Assembly (NCBI GenBank): GCA_947471985.1
Contig: CANIZL010000006.1
Span: forward strand, 1-64,000
DNA length: 64,000 nucleotides
Source of the DNA: Verrucomicrobiota bacterium
GTDB taxonomy: Bacteria > Verrucomicrobiota > Verrucomicrobiia > Limisphaerales > UBA9464
Direction of reading: 5' to 3'
This document shows, in pieces, positions 41,701 to 51,577 of the stretch (position 1 is its first letter; the number at the start of each line of letters is the position of its first letter). The position numbers and the translations under genes were made by a program. Below the pieces are notes generated by a model that worked only from the letters and a program-made list of their open reading frames with translations, was not told the origin of the DNA and made no database searches.

Positions 41701-44700
41701 CGGCGATCTTGAAGTACAGAATTTGGCCCTGACCGGGACGTCGGTGTTTGATTTTTCCCCGTCCACATTTGGCACGCTGGCGACGCTGCCGCAGTTCCGG
41801 GTGCGCGATGGTTTCCAATTGGATGGCACCGTCGCGATCACGCTGCCGCCCGCGATGGCCCTCGAACAAGGTCAGTCGTTTCCGCTGATCACGGGTGGGA
41901 CCCGTTCCGGCCTGTTCGCGGTCGAGGAATTCCCGGTGCTGCCGGATGGCAACTCGCTGTCGTCGTCGTATCAGAACAATGCGGTACGGGCGCAGGTCAC
42001 GGAGCCCTGTCTGGCGAATGGATTGATTGGCTGGTGGCCGGGCGAAGGCAGCGCGTCGGATGTCACCGGCCGGCATCCGGGCACGCTGGTCAACGGCGCG
42101 ACTTATGCCCCGGGGTTGAATGGCAAGGCGTTCGCGCTCGACGGACAGAGTGCCTACGTGTCGCTCGGAAGCTGGTCACCGGGTTTCTCTTGGACCTTGG
42201 AGGCATGGGCCCAGGCGTCCGCCCTCCCCGCGGGCCGGCATACGGTGCTGGGCAGTGCCGGGGGTTGTTTGGATTGGGGCTTGGTGCTGCAGGAGGGGCA
42301 GTGGGGGATGATGTTGCGACCGCCTGGTGGCTGCACGTCTTCGCTCCTGACTGGCACCAACGCGGTGGTGGGTGAGTGGTACCATCTGGCGGGCACGTAC
42401 GATGGCCAGCAGGTCCGTTTTTATCTGAACGGCGTGTTCATCGCCGCCACGGCGGCCGACCCGAACTATGTTGGTTACACGGGCGAGGCGCGGATCGGGG
42501 GCGAGCCCTGTTGCGGTAACTTCTTCGGTGGGCTCGTGGACGAACCCGCCATTTATGATCATGCGCTCAAGCCGACGGAAATCGCCGCGTTGTTCCAAGC
42601 CGGGGCCAAAGGCCGCTGCGCGCAGTATCGGCTCGGTGTTTTGCGCTTCTCGCCCACGGGACCGATCCGCACCAATGTCGCCCGGATCGACGTCCGCTTC
42701 AATCAGCCGGTTCGTTCCGACAGTTTCACGGCCGCCGATCTCCAGATCTTCACGCCGTCCGGTCTCCTGCCCGCCGCGGGAATCACGGTGACGCCGGACG
42801 CGGCCCTGGATCAACGCTCCTTTGTGGTGACCTTCGCCGCGCAGAGCGCGCCTGGGGCCTATCGGGTCGTGGTCGGACCCGAGGTCCTGGACTCCGCCGG
42901 CAATCCCATGGCGCAGGCGTACGAAGCCACGTTCACCATCGACGCCACCGGACCGCGGGTGATTTCCCTGGCGCCGAACTCCCCGGCGACGAATCGCGTG
43001 GACGCCTTGGACGTCACGTTCGATGCCCCGCTGAATCTGGCGACGCTGCAGTCCACCGATTTGATTTTGACGGGCCTGCAGGTTCCGTCGGTGGGCGCGC
43101 CGGTGGCTTTGAGCAATGCCGTTTACCGCTTCCCGCTCTCCGCGCCTTTGGCAGCGGGCAGTTACACGGTGGCGGTCGGACCCGACCTGGCGGATCCGGC
43201 GGGCAACCTGATGGATCAGAATCTCAACGGCACGGGTGGCGAGACGAATGACGTCTTCACCGCCACGCTGGAAGTGCGGGCGGCGGATCTGCAGGTGTTG
43301 TCGCTGGTGCCGCCGTCGGTGGCGTTGCTGGGTGATGCCGTGCCGGTGGTGCTGACGATCACCAATGCGGGCACTGCGTATGCTGTCGGCCCGTGGCAGA
43401 ATTCCGTGCTGCTGGCAGATAACGCGGCGGGCACGGGCGCGATCACTTTGGGCTCGTTTGTCTTCAATGGCAGCCTGGCGCCCAAGTCCTCCCTGGTGAT
43501 GACGCAGCAGATTTTGCTGCCGGCCACCGCGATCGGTCCGCGCTGGTTGGGGGTGACCTTGGACACGCAGCAGCAGGTGATCGAAACGGTGCGTAACAAC
43601 AACACGCGTTTCGCATCGACCTCGATCGCCATCAGTGCCGCGGATCTGACCGTGAGTGCGATCACGGCGGCGGATGCGGGAGTTTTCGGACAGAACTTCA
43701 CCGTGCGCTTCACCGTGAAGAACGTCGGCACGGCCGCCACGCTGGCGCCGTGGGTGGATCAGATCTTTCTGAGTCCGCAGGCCGGCTCGCTTTCCGGTGC
43801 GACCTTGCTGACCGCGGTGGCGTCCAGTCCGCTGGCGGCGGGCGCGAGCTACACGCGAACCAACGTGCTCACACTGCCCCTGGCGGAAGCCGTGGCGCCC
43901 GGAGCCTATTTTCTCGTCGTGGTGGCGGATGCGGCGAATGCGCAATCCGAAGCACTCGAGACCAACAACGTCGCGTCCCGGCCGCTCGCCCTCACGCTGC
44001 CGCCGTTGCCGGATCTGGTGGTGCTGGATGTACAGGCGCCGGCGTTCGCCGTGCCGGGCGGCAATCTTGAGGTTACCTGGGCGATCAAGAATCAGGGGAA
44101 CCTCATCGCCACGGGACCGTGGCGGGAATCGCTCAATCTTTCGAATCTCAACGGGAATCTGACCCTGCTCGGCGATCTCGTGGTGTCCAATGCCCTGGCG
44201 CCGGGTGCCACGCTGTTCCATACGCGGGTGCTGCCCCTGCCCGAGGGCCTGCCGGCGGGCGCCTCGCAATTGGTCGTTTCCGTGGATGCCGATCGGACGG
44301 TCATTGAATCGAACGAAAACAACAATGCGGGATCGCCACCGAAGGCGGTTTCCATTCCGGCCAACCTGAGTCTGACGCTGGCCACGACGGACGTGCGGGA
44401 GGACGCCCCGGCGTTCGTGGGTACGCTGACGCGCAACAGCGATGTGCGGGTGCCGCTGACGGTGACGCTCAGCAACAGTGCTCCGGCGCAATTGATCACC
44501 CCGGCCACGGTGCTGATCCCGGTCGGGCAGACGACCGTCACCTTCCCGTTGCAGGCCGTGGCGGATAAAGTGACGGATGGCGATCAGGCGGTCCGGTTGG
44601 AGGCCCGGGCGACGGATCATTTCGGTTCCGCGGCGGTGATCGTGGTCCGCGATGTGGATCTGCCGCTGCTCACGCTCTCCCTGGCCACCAATCGGGTGCG

Positions 44701-47700
44701 CGAAGGCTTCACGGTTTCGGTCACGGCGCAACGCGCCGGATCGACGAACGCAGAATTGCCTGTGTTCCTGGAAAGCGGTGCGCCGGGCCGGATTCTGCTC
44801 GCGTCGCAGGTGACGATTCCCGCGGGGCAGCGCTCCGTTTCGTTTGCCGCCATTGCGTCCGACAACGTCCGGATCGAGCCGCCCGTGGACGTGACCCTGA
44901 CCGCGGTCGCCCCCGGCTACGCACCGGCCCAAACGAACGTGCTGGTCATGGATGACGACCTGCCGGCGGTGCGGCTGACCGTCGCCTCGACCAACATCAG
45001 TGAAGGCGGCGGCCCGCAGGCCACGGTGGGCACGGTGACGCGCTTCGGGCCCGTCACCCGGCCGGTAAACCTGGCGCTGGAAAGTTCGCTGCCGGGCACC
45101 TTGATGCTCCCCGCCACGGTGACCATCGCCGCTGGGCGGACCAACTTCACGTTCCCGATCGCCGCGAAGGATGACGCCCTCGTTAATGGCTCCCGGACCG
45201 CGGAGCTGCGGGTGTTTGTGCTGGAGACCGGATCCCTCAACATCGTCGCCGAGGGCGAGGGTGTGGACGTCACGGTGCTCGACAACGACGGCCCCACTCT
45301 CGGGCTGAAACTGGATCGCGACCTGATTCGTGAAGGCGTGGTGGGCGGTGTCGTGGGTACGGTGTCCCGGAACACGGCGACCAACTCCCCACTGGTGGTG
45401 ACGCTGACGAGCAGTGATCTGACGGAAGCGAAAGGCCTGGCGACGGTGACGATTCCTGCGGGACAGACCTCCGCCACCTTTGCGATCGATTCGCTGACCG
45501 ATGGCACGCAGGATGGCAACCAAGCCGTGACGTTCACCGTCGCGGCGACGGATTTCACTTCCGCCTCCGCCGGTCTGGTGGTCTCCGACATCGACTTGCC
45601 GGACTTGGTGGTGACGCGATTGACCGGTCCCGCCAACGGTGAGACGGACGCGCTGGTGAGCAGCAGTTACCGGGTGGAGAACCGGGGCGTCACACCGGCG
45701 AAGGGCCCCTTCCTCACGCGCTTGTATCTGAGTGACGATCCGCTGGTCGGCGGCGACACGCTGATCGGGCAGTACTCGTATGCCGATTCGCTCGCGCCGG
45801 GACAGTTCTTTGAACAGACCCTGCAACACCGGTTGCCGAAGAGTTCGGGCACCTATCGTCTGATTGCCACGACCGACGCCGGAGAGGCGGTGGACGAAAT
45901 TCGCGAGGACAACAACACCACGGTGGCGGGGACGGTACTGCCGGTGGCGGCGGCCTACACGGCCACGGTGGAAACGGATGTGACTTCGGCCCTCGCCGGC
46001 ACGCCCATCGCCTTGCGCGGCGCGGCCCTGCGGCGCGACGGATCGATTGCCTCGTCGGTGCCGGTCTCCATTCACATCACGGTGCGCGGCTTCCGTCGCC
46101 TGGTGAATGTCATCGCCGACACGGCGGGTCGGTTTGTTGCCACGTTCACGCCCTTGCCGGGTGAAGCGGGACTTTATGAAATCGGTGCGGCGCATCCGGG
46201 GGAAGCCACGGCGCCGGTGCAGGATCGTTTCAGCATTCTCGGATTCCGGGCCGATCCGGGGTCCGACAGCCTCAGTCTCCGACCGGCGGAAACCAAGACG
46301 GGCGAGATTCGCCTGACCAACCTCAGCGATATCGCGCTGAACGGTCTCTCGGTGAACGTGCTCGGCGCGCCGCCGAATCTGGAGATTCGCGCCACCCTCA
46401 GCGGACCGGCGTTGCCCGGCTTCGGCGCTCGAACGTTGAATTACACGGTCACCGTGAAGGATGTCTCCGCCACGGTGGGATCGTTTGGTCTGCGGGTTAC
46501 CTCCTCGGAAGGGCCGAGTGTGGAGATCCCGGTGCAGTTCACGCTGGCCCTGCCGCAACCGCAATTGGTGGCGATTCCGGGCTTTCTCCAGGCCGGCATG
46601 GTCCGGGGCGGTCAGGCGAACGTGGAGTTCGATGTCGTGAATGTTGGTGGGGCGACCAGCAGTCCGGTGACGCTCTCGTTGCCGGATGTGCGTTGGTTGA
46701 GTCTGGCCACCACCAACACGCTCCCGCCGCTGGCTCCGGGCGCCACCAATCACGTGGCGCTGTTGCTGACCCCGTCCACGGATCTGGATCTCGGACCGTA
46801 CGACGGTGGTATCGCGCTGAACGGCACGGACGTGGCGCTGACGGTGCCGTTTCAGTTCATCGCCCAGTCGGATGCGTTCGCAGAACTGGTGCTGCGGTTT
46901 GAGGATGAATTCACGTACTACGGCGAAGGTGCGCCGACGGTGACCAATGCGGTGGTGACCATTCGGGATTCGGTCACCCAGCAGGTGGTGACCAACGGCG
47001 TGGCGGATGCCCGCGGGGAATTCCGCATGAAGGGTCTGCGCGAAGGCCACTACGTCGTGGAGTCCAACGCCGAGAAACACACGCCGGCGCAGGCGAATGT
47101 CAGCATCGTGGCCGGCACGACCAACCGCGTTTCGGCGTTCCTTTCCCGCGAACTGGTGGAATACGTCTGGTCGGTGGTACCGACGGAGATTGAGGACCGC
47201 ACGCACATCGTCATTGAGACGATTTTCGAAACCGTGGTTCCGGCCCCGGTGGTGACCATTGAACCGTCGTCCATCGACCTGGCGGAAATGGTGGGGGACG
47301 AGATGCAGGTGGATCTGGCCATCTCGAATCATGGCCTGATTGCCGCGCAGGATTTCCGGTTGGAATTTGATGCGCATCCGAATTTCACCTTCACGCCGCT
47401 GATTGAATCGCTGGGCACGTTGCCGGCGCAGAGTTCGTTTGTGGTGCCGCTCTTGATCAAGCGGGTGCCGGACGCCAGCGGGGCCAGCGGTACGGTGAGC
47501 TTTACCTCGATGGTCGGACGGCGCGCGGGCAAGGCCGCCGGGGCGGCGAACGCGCCGTGCTCGGGTGCCGGCCGCGGCATTCACACGCTGAAGTGCGGCA
47601 AGATCCAGACCTACGTCACGCCCATCACCCTGCGGAACGCGGGCAATTGCGGCGGCAGCAACAGCGGCAGCAATGCCGGCGGCGGTCCGGGCGGTGGCAG

Positions 47701-50700
47701 CAATTACGGTTATGGTTGCTGTGGCGGCGGTTCGGGGCCGGGTTCCGCTGCGCCCTTTGTCAGCAAACGCACCTTCAAACAGGATGAGAAATGCGATTGC
47801 TCCACGCAGGGATTCAAGGCGGAATGTTACGAGATCGGCGTCGGTTCCATCGGCGCCAAGGTGCCGCCGCAGTTGCTGCAAATCCCCGGGACAGGCATTC
47901 AGGGGAAGGCGGAGATCAAGCTCAATGGTTCCGCCAAATTGTGCAGTTGTTGCGAGGACGGTTCCGAAGGCTGGAAGCTGGAAGGTACAGCCAATGTCAG
48001 CGGCACCATCGGTCTCCGCTTCCCCATCGTGGGCGGTGACTTCAGTTACGAGTACGAGGAGGCTGGTCAGAAGTTCGGCATCACCGCGACGGCGGGCTGC
48101 TTCATCACCCCGGAAGTCTCCGTGAGTGGCGGCATCAAGGCCCAGACGGACTGCTTCTTCAAGAACCCCAAGTATTGCGCGAACTTCACCGCCGGTGGAT
48201 CGCTCGCCGGTACCTGCGAATTGGGCGGCGGTTACTCGGCAGGCACCATCGGGGGCGAAGCCAAGATCTCGGCGGGCATCAAGGGCGGCATCGAAATGTC
48301 CTACAGCAGCTGCGACGACGGCACCACGGAGTTCAAGATCTGCCGCACCGCGGTGACGGCCGAGATGGGCGCCGAGTTCACCTACAACGAACGCAGTGTC
48401 GGACCGAAGTGGAGCAAGGAATTGCTGCCCGAGGATTGTCATCAGTTGCGAAGCGCGGCGTTGTCCGAGGAATTCGCTGATGTGAAGCGGCAGGTCGATG
48501 AACTGGCCCAGCGCGCCTTCGAAGACTTCTTCCGGCAACAACCGCTGTTGGCGCAACGCGAAATCAGCCGGCGCTTCTTTGAGCGTCCCTCGGGAGCGGC
48601 CCCGGCCTCGGCCGATGGGGATGCCTTCCGGCTGGACTCGCCGTTTGGTCGCGCGCTGGCGACGATTGCGAATGAACTGGGGGTCTCGGTGACGCCCGCG
48701 ACCGTGGCCACGGCTCCGGCCGGTGGTCGCGCCACTGCGGGTGGCACGCCGCGCAAGCAGGCCGGGGGCGAAGTCTGCGCCCGCGTGAAGCTGCGCATCG
48801 ATCAGGACCTCATCCTGACCCGCAATGCTTTCAACGCGACCCTCGAACTCATCAACCGCGACCCGGTCAACGAGATTGAAGAAATCAATGTGAGCGTCGA
48901 AGTCTATGACGCCGCCGGCCATGCCGTCACCGATCGTTTCGGAATCCGTCCGCCGGTGCTGAAGAATCTCAGCGCCGTGGACGGCACGGGCGTGGTGGTG
49001 GCCAACAACTCCGGCAGCGCGTCCTTCATCCTCGTCCCCACGCGGGAAGCCGCTCCGGAAGTGGAAACCGAATATTTCGTGGGCGGCTTCCTCAGCTACC
49101 GCATCGGTGGCCAGGCGGCGGCCATTCCGTTGATCCCGGTGCCGATTCACGTGCGCCCGGATCCGCTCCTCGTGGTGCAGTATTTCCACGAGCGCGATGT
49201 CTTCAGCGATGATCCGTTCACCCGCGACATCAAGGAGCCCACCGTGCCCTACAACCTCGCCGTCATGGTCGCCAACCGCGGCAAGGGCGAGGCCCGCAAT
49301 GTGCGGATCGTCTCCAGCCAGCCGAAGATCGTGGAAAACGAAAAGGGTCTGGCGATCGACTTCAAGATCATCGGCACCCAGGTCGCCGGCCAGAGCGTGG
49401 ATCCCTCGCTCACGGTGAACTTCGGTCTCATCGGGGCGGACGAAATCAGCATCGGTCGCTGGTTGCTGACCTCCACGCTTCAGGGCCTGTTCGTCGATTA
49501 CAAGGCCACCTTCGAGCACCTCGACAGTCTGGGTAAGACCAACCTGTCGTTGGTGGATGCGGTCACCATTCACGAGATGATTCATCTCGTGCATGCCGAT
49601 CGGCAGTTTGACGACGCCAAGCCCGACTTCCTCGTCAACGACCGGATCGACAATGAGGACCTGCCGGACACGCTGTATTTGAGCAACGGCCAGACGAACC
49701 GGGTGACGACGCTGCGGCAGGCGACGCCCGGGGCGGCGGTCACGGCGGCGAGTCTCACGACCACGCTGCGCCTGAAGGACACGCCGGCCGGTTGGGTTTA
49801 TCTGCGTGTGCCGGAACCCACAGGTGGCCGGTTTGAGCTGACCCGCGTGGAGCGTCCGGATGGTTCCGCGGTCTTCCTGGGCACCAACGTGTGGGTGACG
49901 GATCGGACCTTCACCGGCGGGGCGAATCGTCCCAAGTATGAGTGGAATCTGCACCTGCTCGATTACGACACCGCGGGGACGTACACACTGTTCTACTCCG
50001 AACGGAGTGCGGCGGATGTCACCCCGCCGGTCAGTGCCGTGGCCCCGCTGCCGGCCAACAGCTTCTCCACCATTCCCGTGTTGTGGGATGGCGGTGACGA
50101 ACCCGGCGGCAGTGGCCTGGCGGGCTTTGATGTCTTTGTCTCGGAGAATGAGGGCGCCTTTGTGCCCTGGTTGCAGAACACCACCGCCCGCGGTGGCGTG
50201 TATCGCGGCCAACCGGGTCGGACGTATTCCTTCTATAGTGTGGCGGTCGACGTCGTGGGTAACCGCGAACCCGCCCCGCTCACGCCGGATGCGACGACCA
50301 CGGTCACCCGGGCCAATACGGCGCCGACGCTGACGCCGGCCACGACGGTGATCGACGAAGGTCAGACCTTGAATCTCGCCCTGGACGGCAAGGATGCCGA
50401 GGCTCCGCCGCAAACCCTGACGTGGAGTCTCGGAGCGGACGCGCCTCCCGGGGTGGAGATCAATCCGGTCACCGGTCGCTTGACCTGGTTGACCGGTGAA
50501 GGCACGGGACCGAGCACCAACACCTTCAAGGTGACCGTGCGCGACAACGGCACGCCGAGTTTGAGCGTGCAGACGAACATCACGGTGATCGTCCGGGAAG
50601 TGAATTCCGCGCCCACGCTGGAGCCGGTGGCGTCCTACATCATCAGCGAGGAACAGCTGCTGGTGGTGCCGTTCACGGCGGGCGACGGGGATCTGCCGCC

Positions 50701-51520
50701 GCAGAAACTGCAGTTCCGACTGCTGCCCGGTGCGGCGACGGGCGCCACCATGGATGCGCAAACCGGCCTCTTCCGCTGGCGGCCGAATCGGCTCCAGGGT
50801 CCCTCCACCAACACGTTCGTCGTGCAGGTGGCGGACAATGGCAATCCGGTGCTCACCGCCACGCGCGAGCTGGTGATTGTGGTGCGCGACACGCGCGGGG
50901 ATTTTGGGTTGGGGATCAGTTCCACCAACGTCTTCCGCGGCGACTCCGGTACGGTGATCCTGCAATTGAACTCGCCACTGGATCTCACCACGGTGAGCCT
51001 GCGGCTGGATCTGCCCGGCAACATTCTCACGAACCTGGCCCTCGTGCCGCTCGCTCCGGAACTGGCTTCGGCCACGCTCCTGCCGCGGGGCAGTGACCAG
51101 TATCAGGTGGAGTTCACGGCGGTCCCGGGGCTGACCCTGGCGGGCGATCTCACGCTGGCCCGACTCAACTTCGGCACGCCGGCGGGCACACTCTCCGGAG
51201 TGCAATCGCTGGTCCCCTCCGAGCTGCGCGCGCTGCGTCCGGATGGTTCGACGCTCAACAGCTCCCTGGCCGAAGTCGGCCGGGTGGTGGTGGTGGGGAA
51301 CCAACCGGTACTGCTCGCGGGACGCGACACCAACGCCGCCCCGGCCTTCACCCTCTTCGGGCGCCCGGGCGTGACCTATAAGGTGGAATCCACGCTCACT
51401 CTCGAGCCCGGCGCGATCTGGACGAAGGTGGTGAGTGTGCCGTTGACCACACCGTACGTCCTGGTGCGGGGTCTGACGTTCACACATCAGATCGAATGGT
51501 TCAGGGCCCGTCCGGAATAA
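38774..51520 (+). CDS. Giant secreted repeat protein (4,248 residues)
   Basis: A signal peptide (to ~25; ends SPAWSA) is followed by a beta-helix-like start (TKTWTGAADTNWQNPGNWNP). Five ~180-residue repeats with a conserved (D/F)YCCGG motif span nt ~39,270-41,750. By approximate nucleotide position come: LamG-like lectin domain 42,010-42,620; two Big_5-like domains 42,640-43,290; three CARDB domains to 44,350; four Calx-beta domains 44,360-45,600; CARDB 45,600-45,950; Ig/NEW3-like parts to 46,880; carboxypeptidase-regulatory-like 46,900-47,140; a Cys/Gly-rich zone 47,540-48,470; a domain with a HEMIH motif near 49,570; two cadherin/He_PIG-like domains 50,300-50,900; and a cohesin-like end. 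It is probably an extracellular adhesin or matrix protein. No sorting signal or C-terminal anchor is seen. It sits between two cytochrome/DUF1501 operons, 169 bases after the first. Confidence 0.92.
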   Translation: MKTFKVVWWYLLLIVGGNLSPAWSADPSTCTPTLPAVTKTWTGAADTNWQNPGNWNPVGVPGAEDHVLIAGATDATVVLNGGITVASLQLGADSGAATQTLVSPGHSFTFGTLGWVRRRGVLQWDGGELRGRLQVSGQVNWTTGRIRGGVQVCETGLLTLSTGGGKSLSSDSDADPAFIDNYGTTRWSGATVTAWAGAQMTNRGTWQLTGDGVWVDYCCGGGFSRFVNYGTLSRTGSPAMAQFSRSTFENYGVVDATSGPLEFPSGGTWQGGGRITGLAGVRVTAGDHYFNGLITLDGKLELAGGNYRASGRFSGAVPLAWTGGRLFNAMTLEPSSRLEIRGDAGKGFSSDNSEDPASITNRGTVVWTGGGISGWAGAQIQNLGMWRLESAGTWFDYCCGGAGPSFVNRGTLIKAGDTNATAFARVTFQNLATVRAESGPLVFPVHSQWMEGCEITGDGGVQLVSGDHYFEGLLKLNGRLELNGGNYRHQARFTGPVPLKWNAGRFFDGLTVEPSGRLELRSDAVKQLSSDNSENPAVITNRGTVVWYAGLMQCWAGAQMQNLASWRLEGSGYWTDYCCGGAGPLFVNRGTLTKAGDTNATYFARVTFQNYTKVVAESGPLLFPVHSQWMDGSELSGAGGVQLVGGEHYFEGVLNVNGPFELNGGNYRHQPRFTGSEPVIWNAGRFFNSLTIEPAGRLEMRTDAAKQISSDSNENPTTITNRGTVVWYAGQMQGWSGALIQNLGTWRLEGAGTWMDYCCGGNWPSFYNQGNLTKTADTNDIQFARVVFQNRGSVNVLSGGLQFGAHSDWQPGSRVNGAGGIQLTGGDHYITGLLTLNGPFALAGGRLLGDGHITGPVPLTLRSGRIQTALTIEPEGRMIIQAPGISFSSDVNENPAAITNRGTVNWLSGGISAWSGARVVNRGQWHWNGGDTTFDFCCGGNWPSFDNSGEIFRDGTGTAYLSRTIFTSPGMVHVQSGDLEVQNLALTGTSVFDFSPSTFGTLATLPQFRVRDGFQLDGTVAITLPPAMALEQGQSFPLITGGTRSGLFAVEEFPVLPDGNSLSSSYQNNAVRAQVTEPCLANGLIGWWPGEGSASDVTGRHPGTLVNGATYAPGLNGKAFALDGQSAYVSLGSWSPGFSWTLEAWAQASALPAGRHTVLGSAGGCLDWGLVLQEGQWGMMLRPPGGCTSSLLTGTNAVVGEWYHLAGTYDGQQVRFYLNGVFIAATAADPNYVGYTGEARIGGEPCCGNFFGGLVDEPAIYDHALKPTEIAALFQAGAKGRCAQYRLGVLRFSPTGPIRTNVARIDVRFNQPVRSDSFTAADLQIFTPSGLLPAAGITVTPDAALDQRSFVVTFAAQSAPGAYRVVVGPEVLDSAGNPMAQAYEATFTIDATGPRVISLAPNSPATNRVDALDVTFDAPLNLATLQSTDLILTGLQVPSVGAPVALSNAVYRFPLSAPLAAGSYTVAVGPDLADPAGNLMDQNLNGTGGETNDVFTATLEVRAADLQVLSLVPPSVALLGDAVPVVLTITNAGTAYAVGPWQNSVLLADNAAGTGAITLGSFVFNGSLAPKSSLVMTQQILLPATAIGPRWLGVTLDTQQQVIETVRNNNTRFASTSIAISAADLTVSAITAADAGVFGQNFTVRFTVKNVGTAATLAPWVDQIFLSPQAGSLSGATLLTAVASSPLAAGASYTRTNVLTLPLAEAVAPGAYFLVVVADAANAQSEALETNNVASRPLALTLPPLPDLVVLDVQAPAFAVPGGNLEVTWAIKNQGNLIATGPWRESLNLSNLNGNLTLLGDLVVSNALAPGATLFHTRVLPLPEGLPAGASQLVVSVDADRTVIESNENNNAGSPPKAVSIPANLSLTLATTDVREDAPAFVGTLTRNSDVRVPLTVTLSNSAPAQLITPATVLIPVGQTTVTFPLQAVADKVTDGDQAVRLEARATDHFGSAAVIVVRDVDLPLLTLSLATNRVREGFTVSVTAQRAGSTNAELPVFLESGAPGRILLASQVTIPAGQRSVSFAAIASDNVRIEPPVDVTLTAVAPGYAPAQTNVLVMDDDLPAVRLTVASTNISEGGGPQATVGTVTRFGPVTRPVNLALESSLPGTLMLPATVTIAAGRTNFTFPIAAKDDALVNGSRTAELRVFVLETGSLNIVAEGEGVDVTVLDNDGPTLGLKLDRDLIREGVVGGVVGTVSRNTATNSPLVVTLTSSDLTEAKGLATVTIPAGQTSATFAIDSLTDGTQDGNQAVTFTVAATDFTSASAGLVVSDIDLPDLVVTRLTGPANGETDALVSSSYRVENRGVTPAKGPFLTRLYLSDDPLVGGDTLIGQYSYADSLAPGQFFEQTLQHRLPKSSGTYRLIATTDAGEAVDEIREDNNTTVAGTVLPVAAAYTATVETDVTSALAGTPIALRGAALRRDGSIASSVPVSIHITVRGFRRLVNVIADTAGRFVATFTPLPGEAGLYEIGAAHPGEATAPVQDRFSILGFRADPGSDSLSLRPAETKTGEIRLTNLSDIALNGLSVNVLGAPPNLEIRATLSGPALPGFGARTLNYTVTVKDVSATVGSFGLRVTSSEGPSVEIPVQFTLALPQPQLVAIPGFLQAGMVRGGQANVEFDVVNVGGATSSPVTLSLPDVRWLSLATTNTLPPLAPGATNHVALLLTPSTDLDLGPYDGGIALNGTDVALTVPFQFIAQSDAFAELVLRFEDEFTYYGEGAPTVTNAVVTIRDSVTQQVVTNGVADARGEFRMKGLREGHYVVESNAEKHTPAQANVSIVAGTTNRVSAFLSRELVEYVWSVVPTEIEDRTHIVIETIFETVVPAPVVTIEPSSIDLAEMVGDEMQVDLAISNHGLIAAQDFRLEFDAHPNFTFTPLIESLGTLPAQSSFVVPLLIKRVPDASGASGTVSFTSMVGRRAGKAAGAANAPCSGAGRGIHTLKCGKIQTYVTPITLRNAGNCGGSNSGSNAGGGPGGGSNYGYGCCGGGSGPGSAAPFVSKRTFKQDEKCDCSTQGFKAECYEIGVGSIGAKVPPQLLQIPGTGIQGKAEIKLNGSAKLCSCCEDGSEGWKLEGTANVSGTIGLRFPIVGGDFSYEYEEAGQKFGITATAGCFITPEVSVSGGIKAQTDCFFKNPKYCANFTAGGSLAGTCELGGGYSAGTIGGEAKISAGIKGGIEMSYSSCDDGTTEFKICRTAVTAEMGAEFTYNERSVGPKWSKELLPEDCHQLRSAALSEEFADVKRQVDELAQRAFEDFFRQQPLLAQREISRRFFERPSGAAPASADGDAFRLDSPFGRALATIANELGVSVTPATVATAPAGGRATAGGTPRKQAGGEVCARVKLRIDQDLILTRNAFNATLELINRDPVNEIEEINVSVEVYDAAGHAVTDRFGIRPPVLKNLSAVDGTGVVVANNSGSASFILVPTREAAPEVETEYFVGGFLSYRIGGQAAAIPLIPVPIHVRPDPLLVVQYFHERDVFSDDPFTRDIKEPTVPYNLAVMVANRGKGEARNVRIVSSQPKIVENEKGLAIDFKIIGTQVAGQSVDPSLTVNFGLIGADEISIGRWLLTSTLQGLFVDYKATFEHLDSLGKTNLSLVDAVTIHEMIHLVHADRQFDDAKPDFLVNDRIDNEDLPDTLYLSNGQTNRVTTLRQATPGAAVTAASLTTTLRLKDTPAGWVYLRVPEPTGGRFELTRVERPDGSAVFLGTNVWVTDRTFTGGANRPKYEWNLHLLDYDTAGTYTLFYSERSAADVTPPVSAVAPLPANSFSTIPVLWDGGDEPGGSGLAGFDVFVSENEGAFVPWLQNTTARGGVYRGQPGRTYSFYSVAVDVVGNREPAPLTPDATTTVTRANTAPTLTPATTVIDEGQTLNLALDGKDAEAPPQTLTWSLGADAPPGVEINPVTGRLTWLTGEGTGPSTNTFKVTVRDNGTPSLSVQTNITVIVREVNSAPTLEPVASYIISEEQLLVVPFTAGDGDLPPQKLQFRLLPGAATGATMDAQTGLFRWRPNRLQGPSTNTFVVQVADNGNPVLTATRELVIVVRDTRGDFGLGISSTNVFRGDSGTVILQLNSPLDLTTVSLRLDLPGNILTNLALVPLAPELASATLLPRGSDQYQVEFTAVPGLTLAGDLTLARLNFGTPAGTLSGVQSLVPSELRALRPDGSTLNSSLAEVGRVVVVGNQPVLLAGRDTNAAPAFTLFGRPGVTYKVESTLTLEPGAIWTKVVSVPLTTPYVLVRGLTFTHQIEWFRARPE
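39270..41760 (+). repeat. Five tandem ~540-bp repeats inside the giant gene
   Basis: The units start near 39,277, 39,816, 40,357, 40,896 and 41,433, spaced 537-541 bases. Each begins with SSD(N/S)xExPxxITNRGTV-type residues and reaches W-x-D-Y-CCGG about 50 residues later, followed by a ~100-residue spacer ending in a GGVQLVSGDHYF-like strand. Units 2-4 are the closest at the DNA level, so unit duplication is recent compared with the outer units. The first and fifth are more divergent (GGGF and FDFCCGG). Confidence 0.85.
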
Positions 51521-51525
51521 GCGGG

Positions 51526-51558
51526 CGGATTCGGGGTTCCCTGCGGAACCCGGATCCG
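51526..51558 (+). terminator. Candidate terminator hairpin of the giant gene
   Basis: CGGATTCGGGGTTCC and GGAACCCGGATCCG can pair, with one bulge or mismatch, around CTGC just after the stop at 51520. There is no good T-run (TTATCG), so it may be a weak or attenuating terminator before the next operon (start 51578). Confidence 0.5.
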
Positions 51559-51577
51559 TTATCGTCGGTGAATCAGC

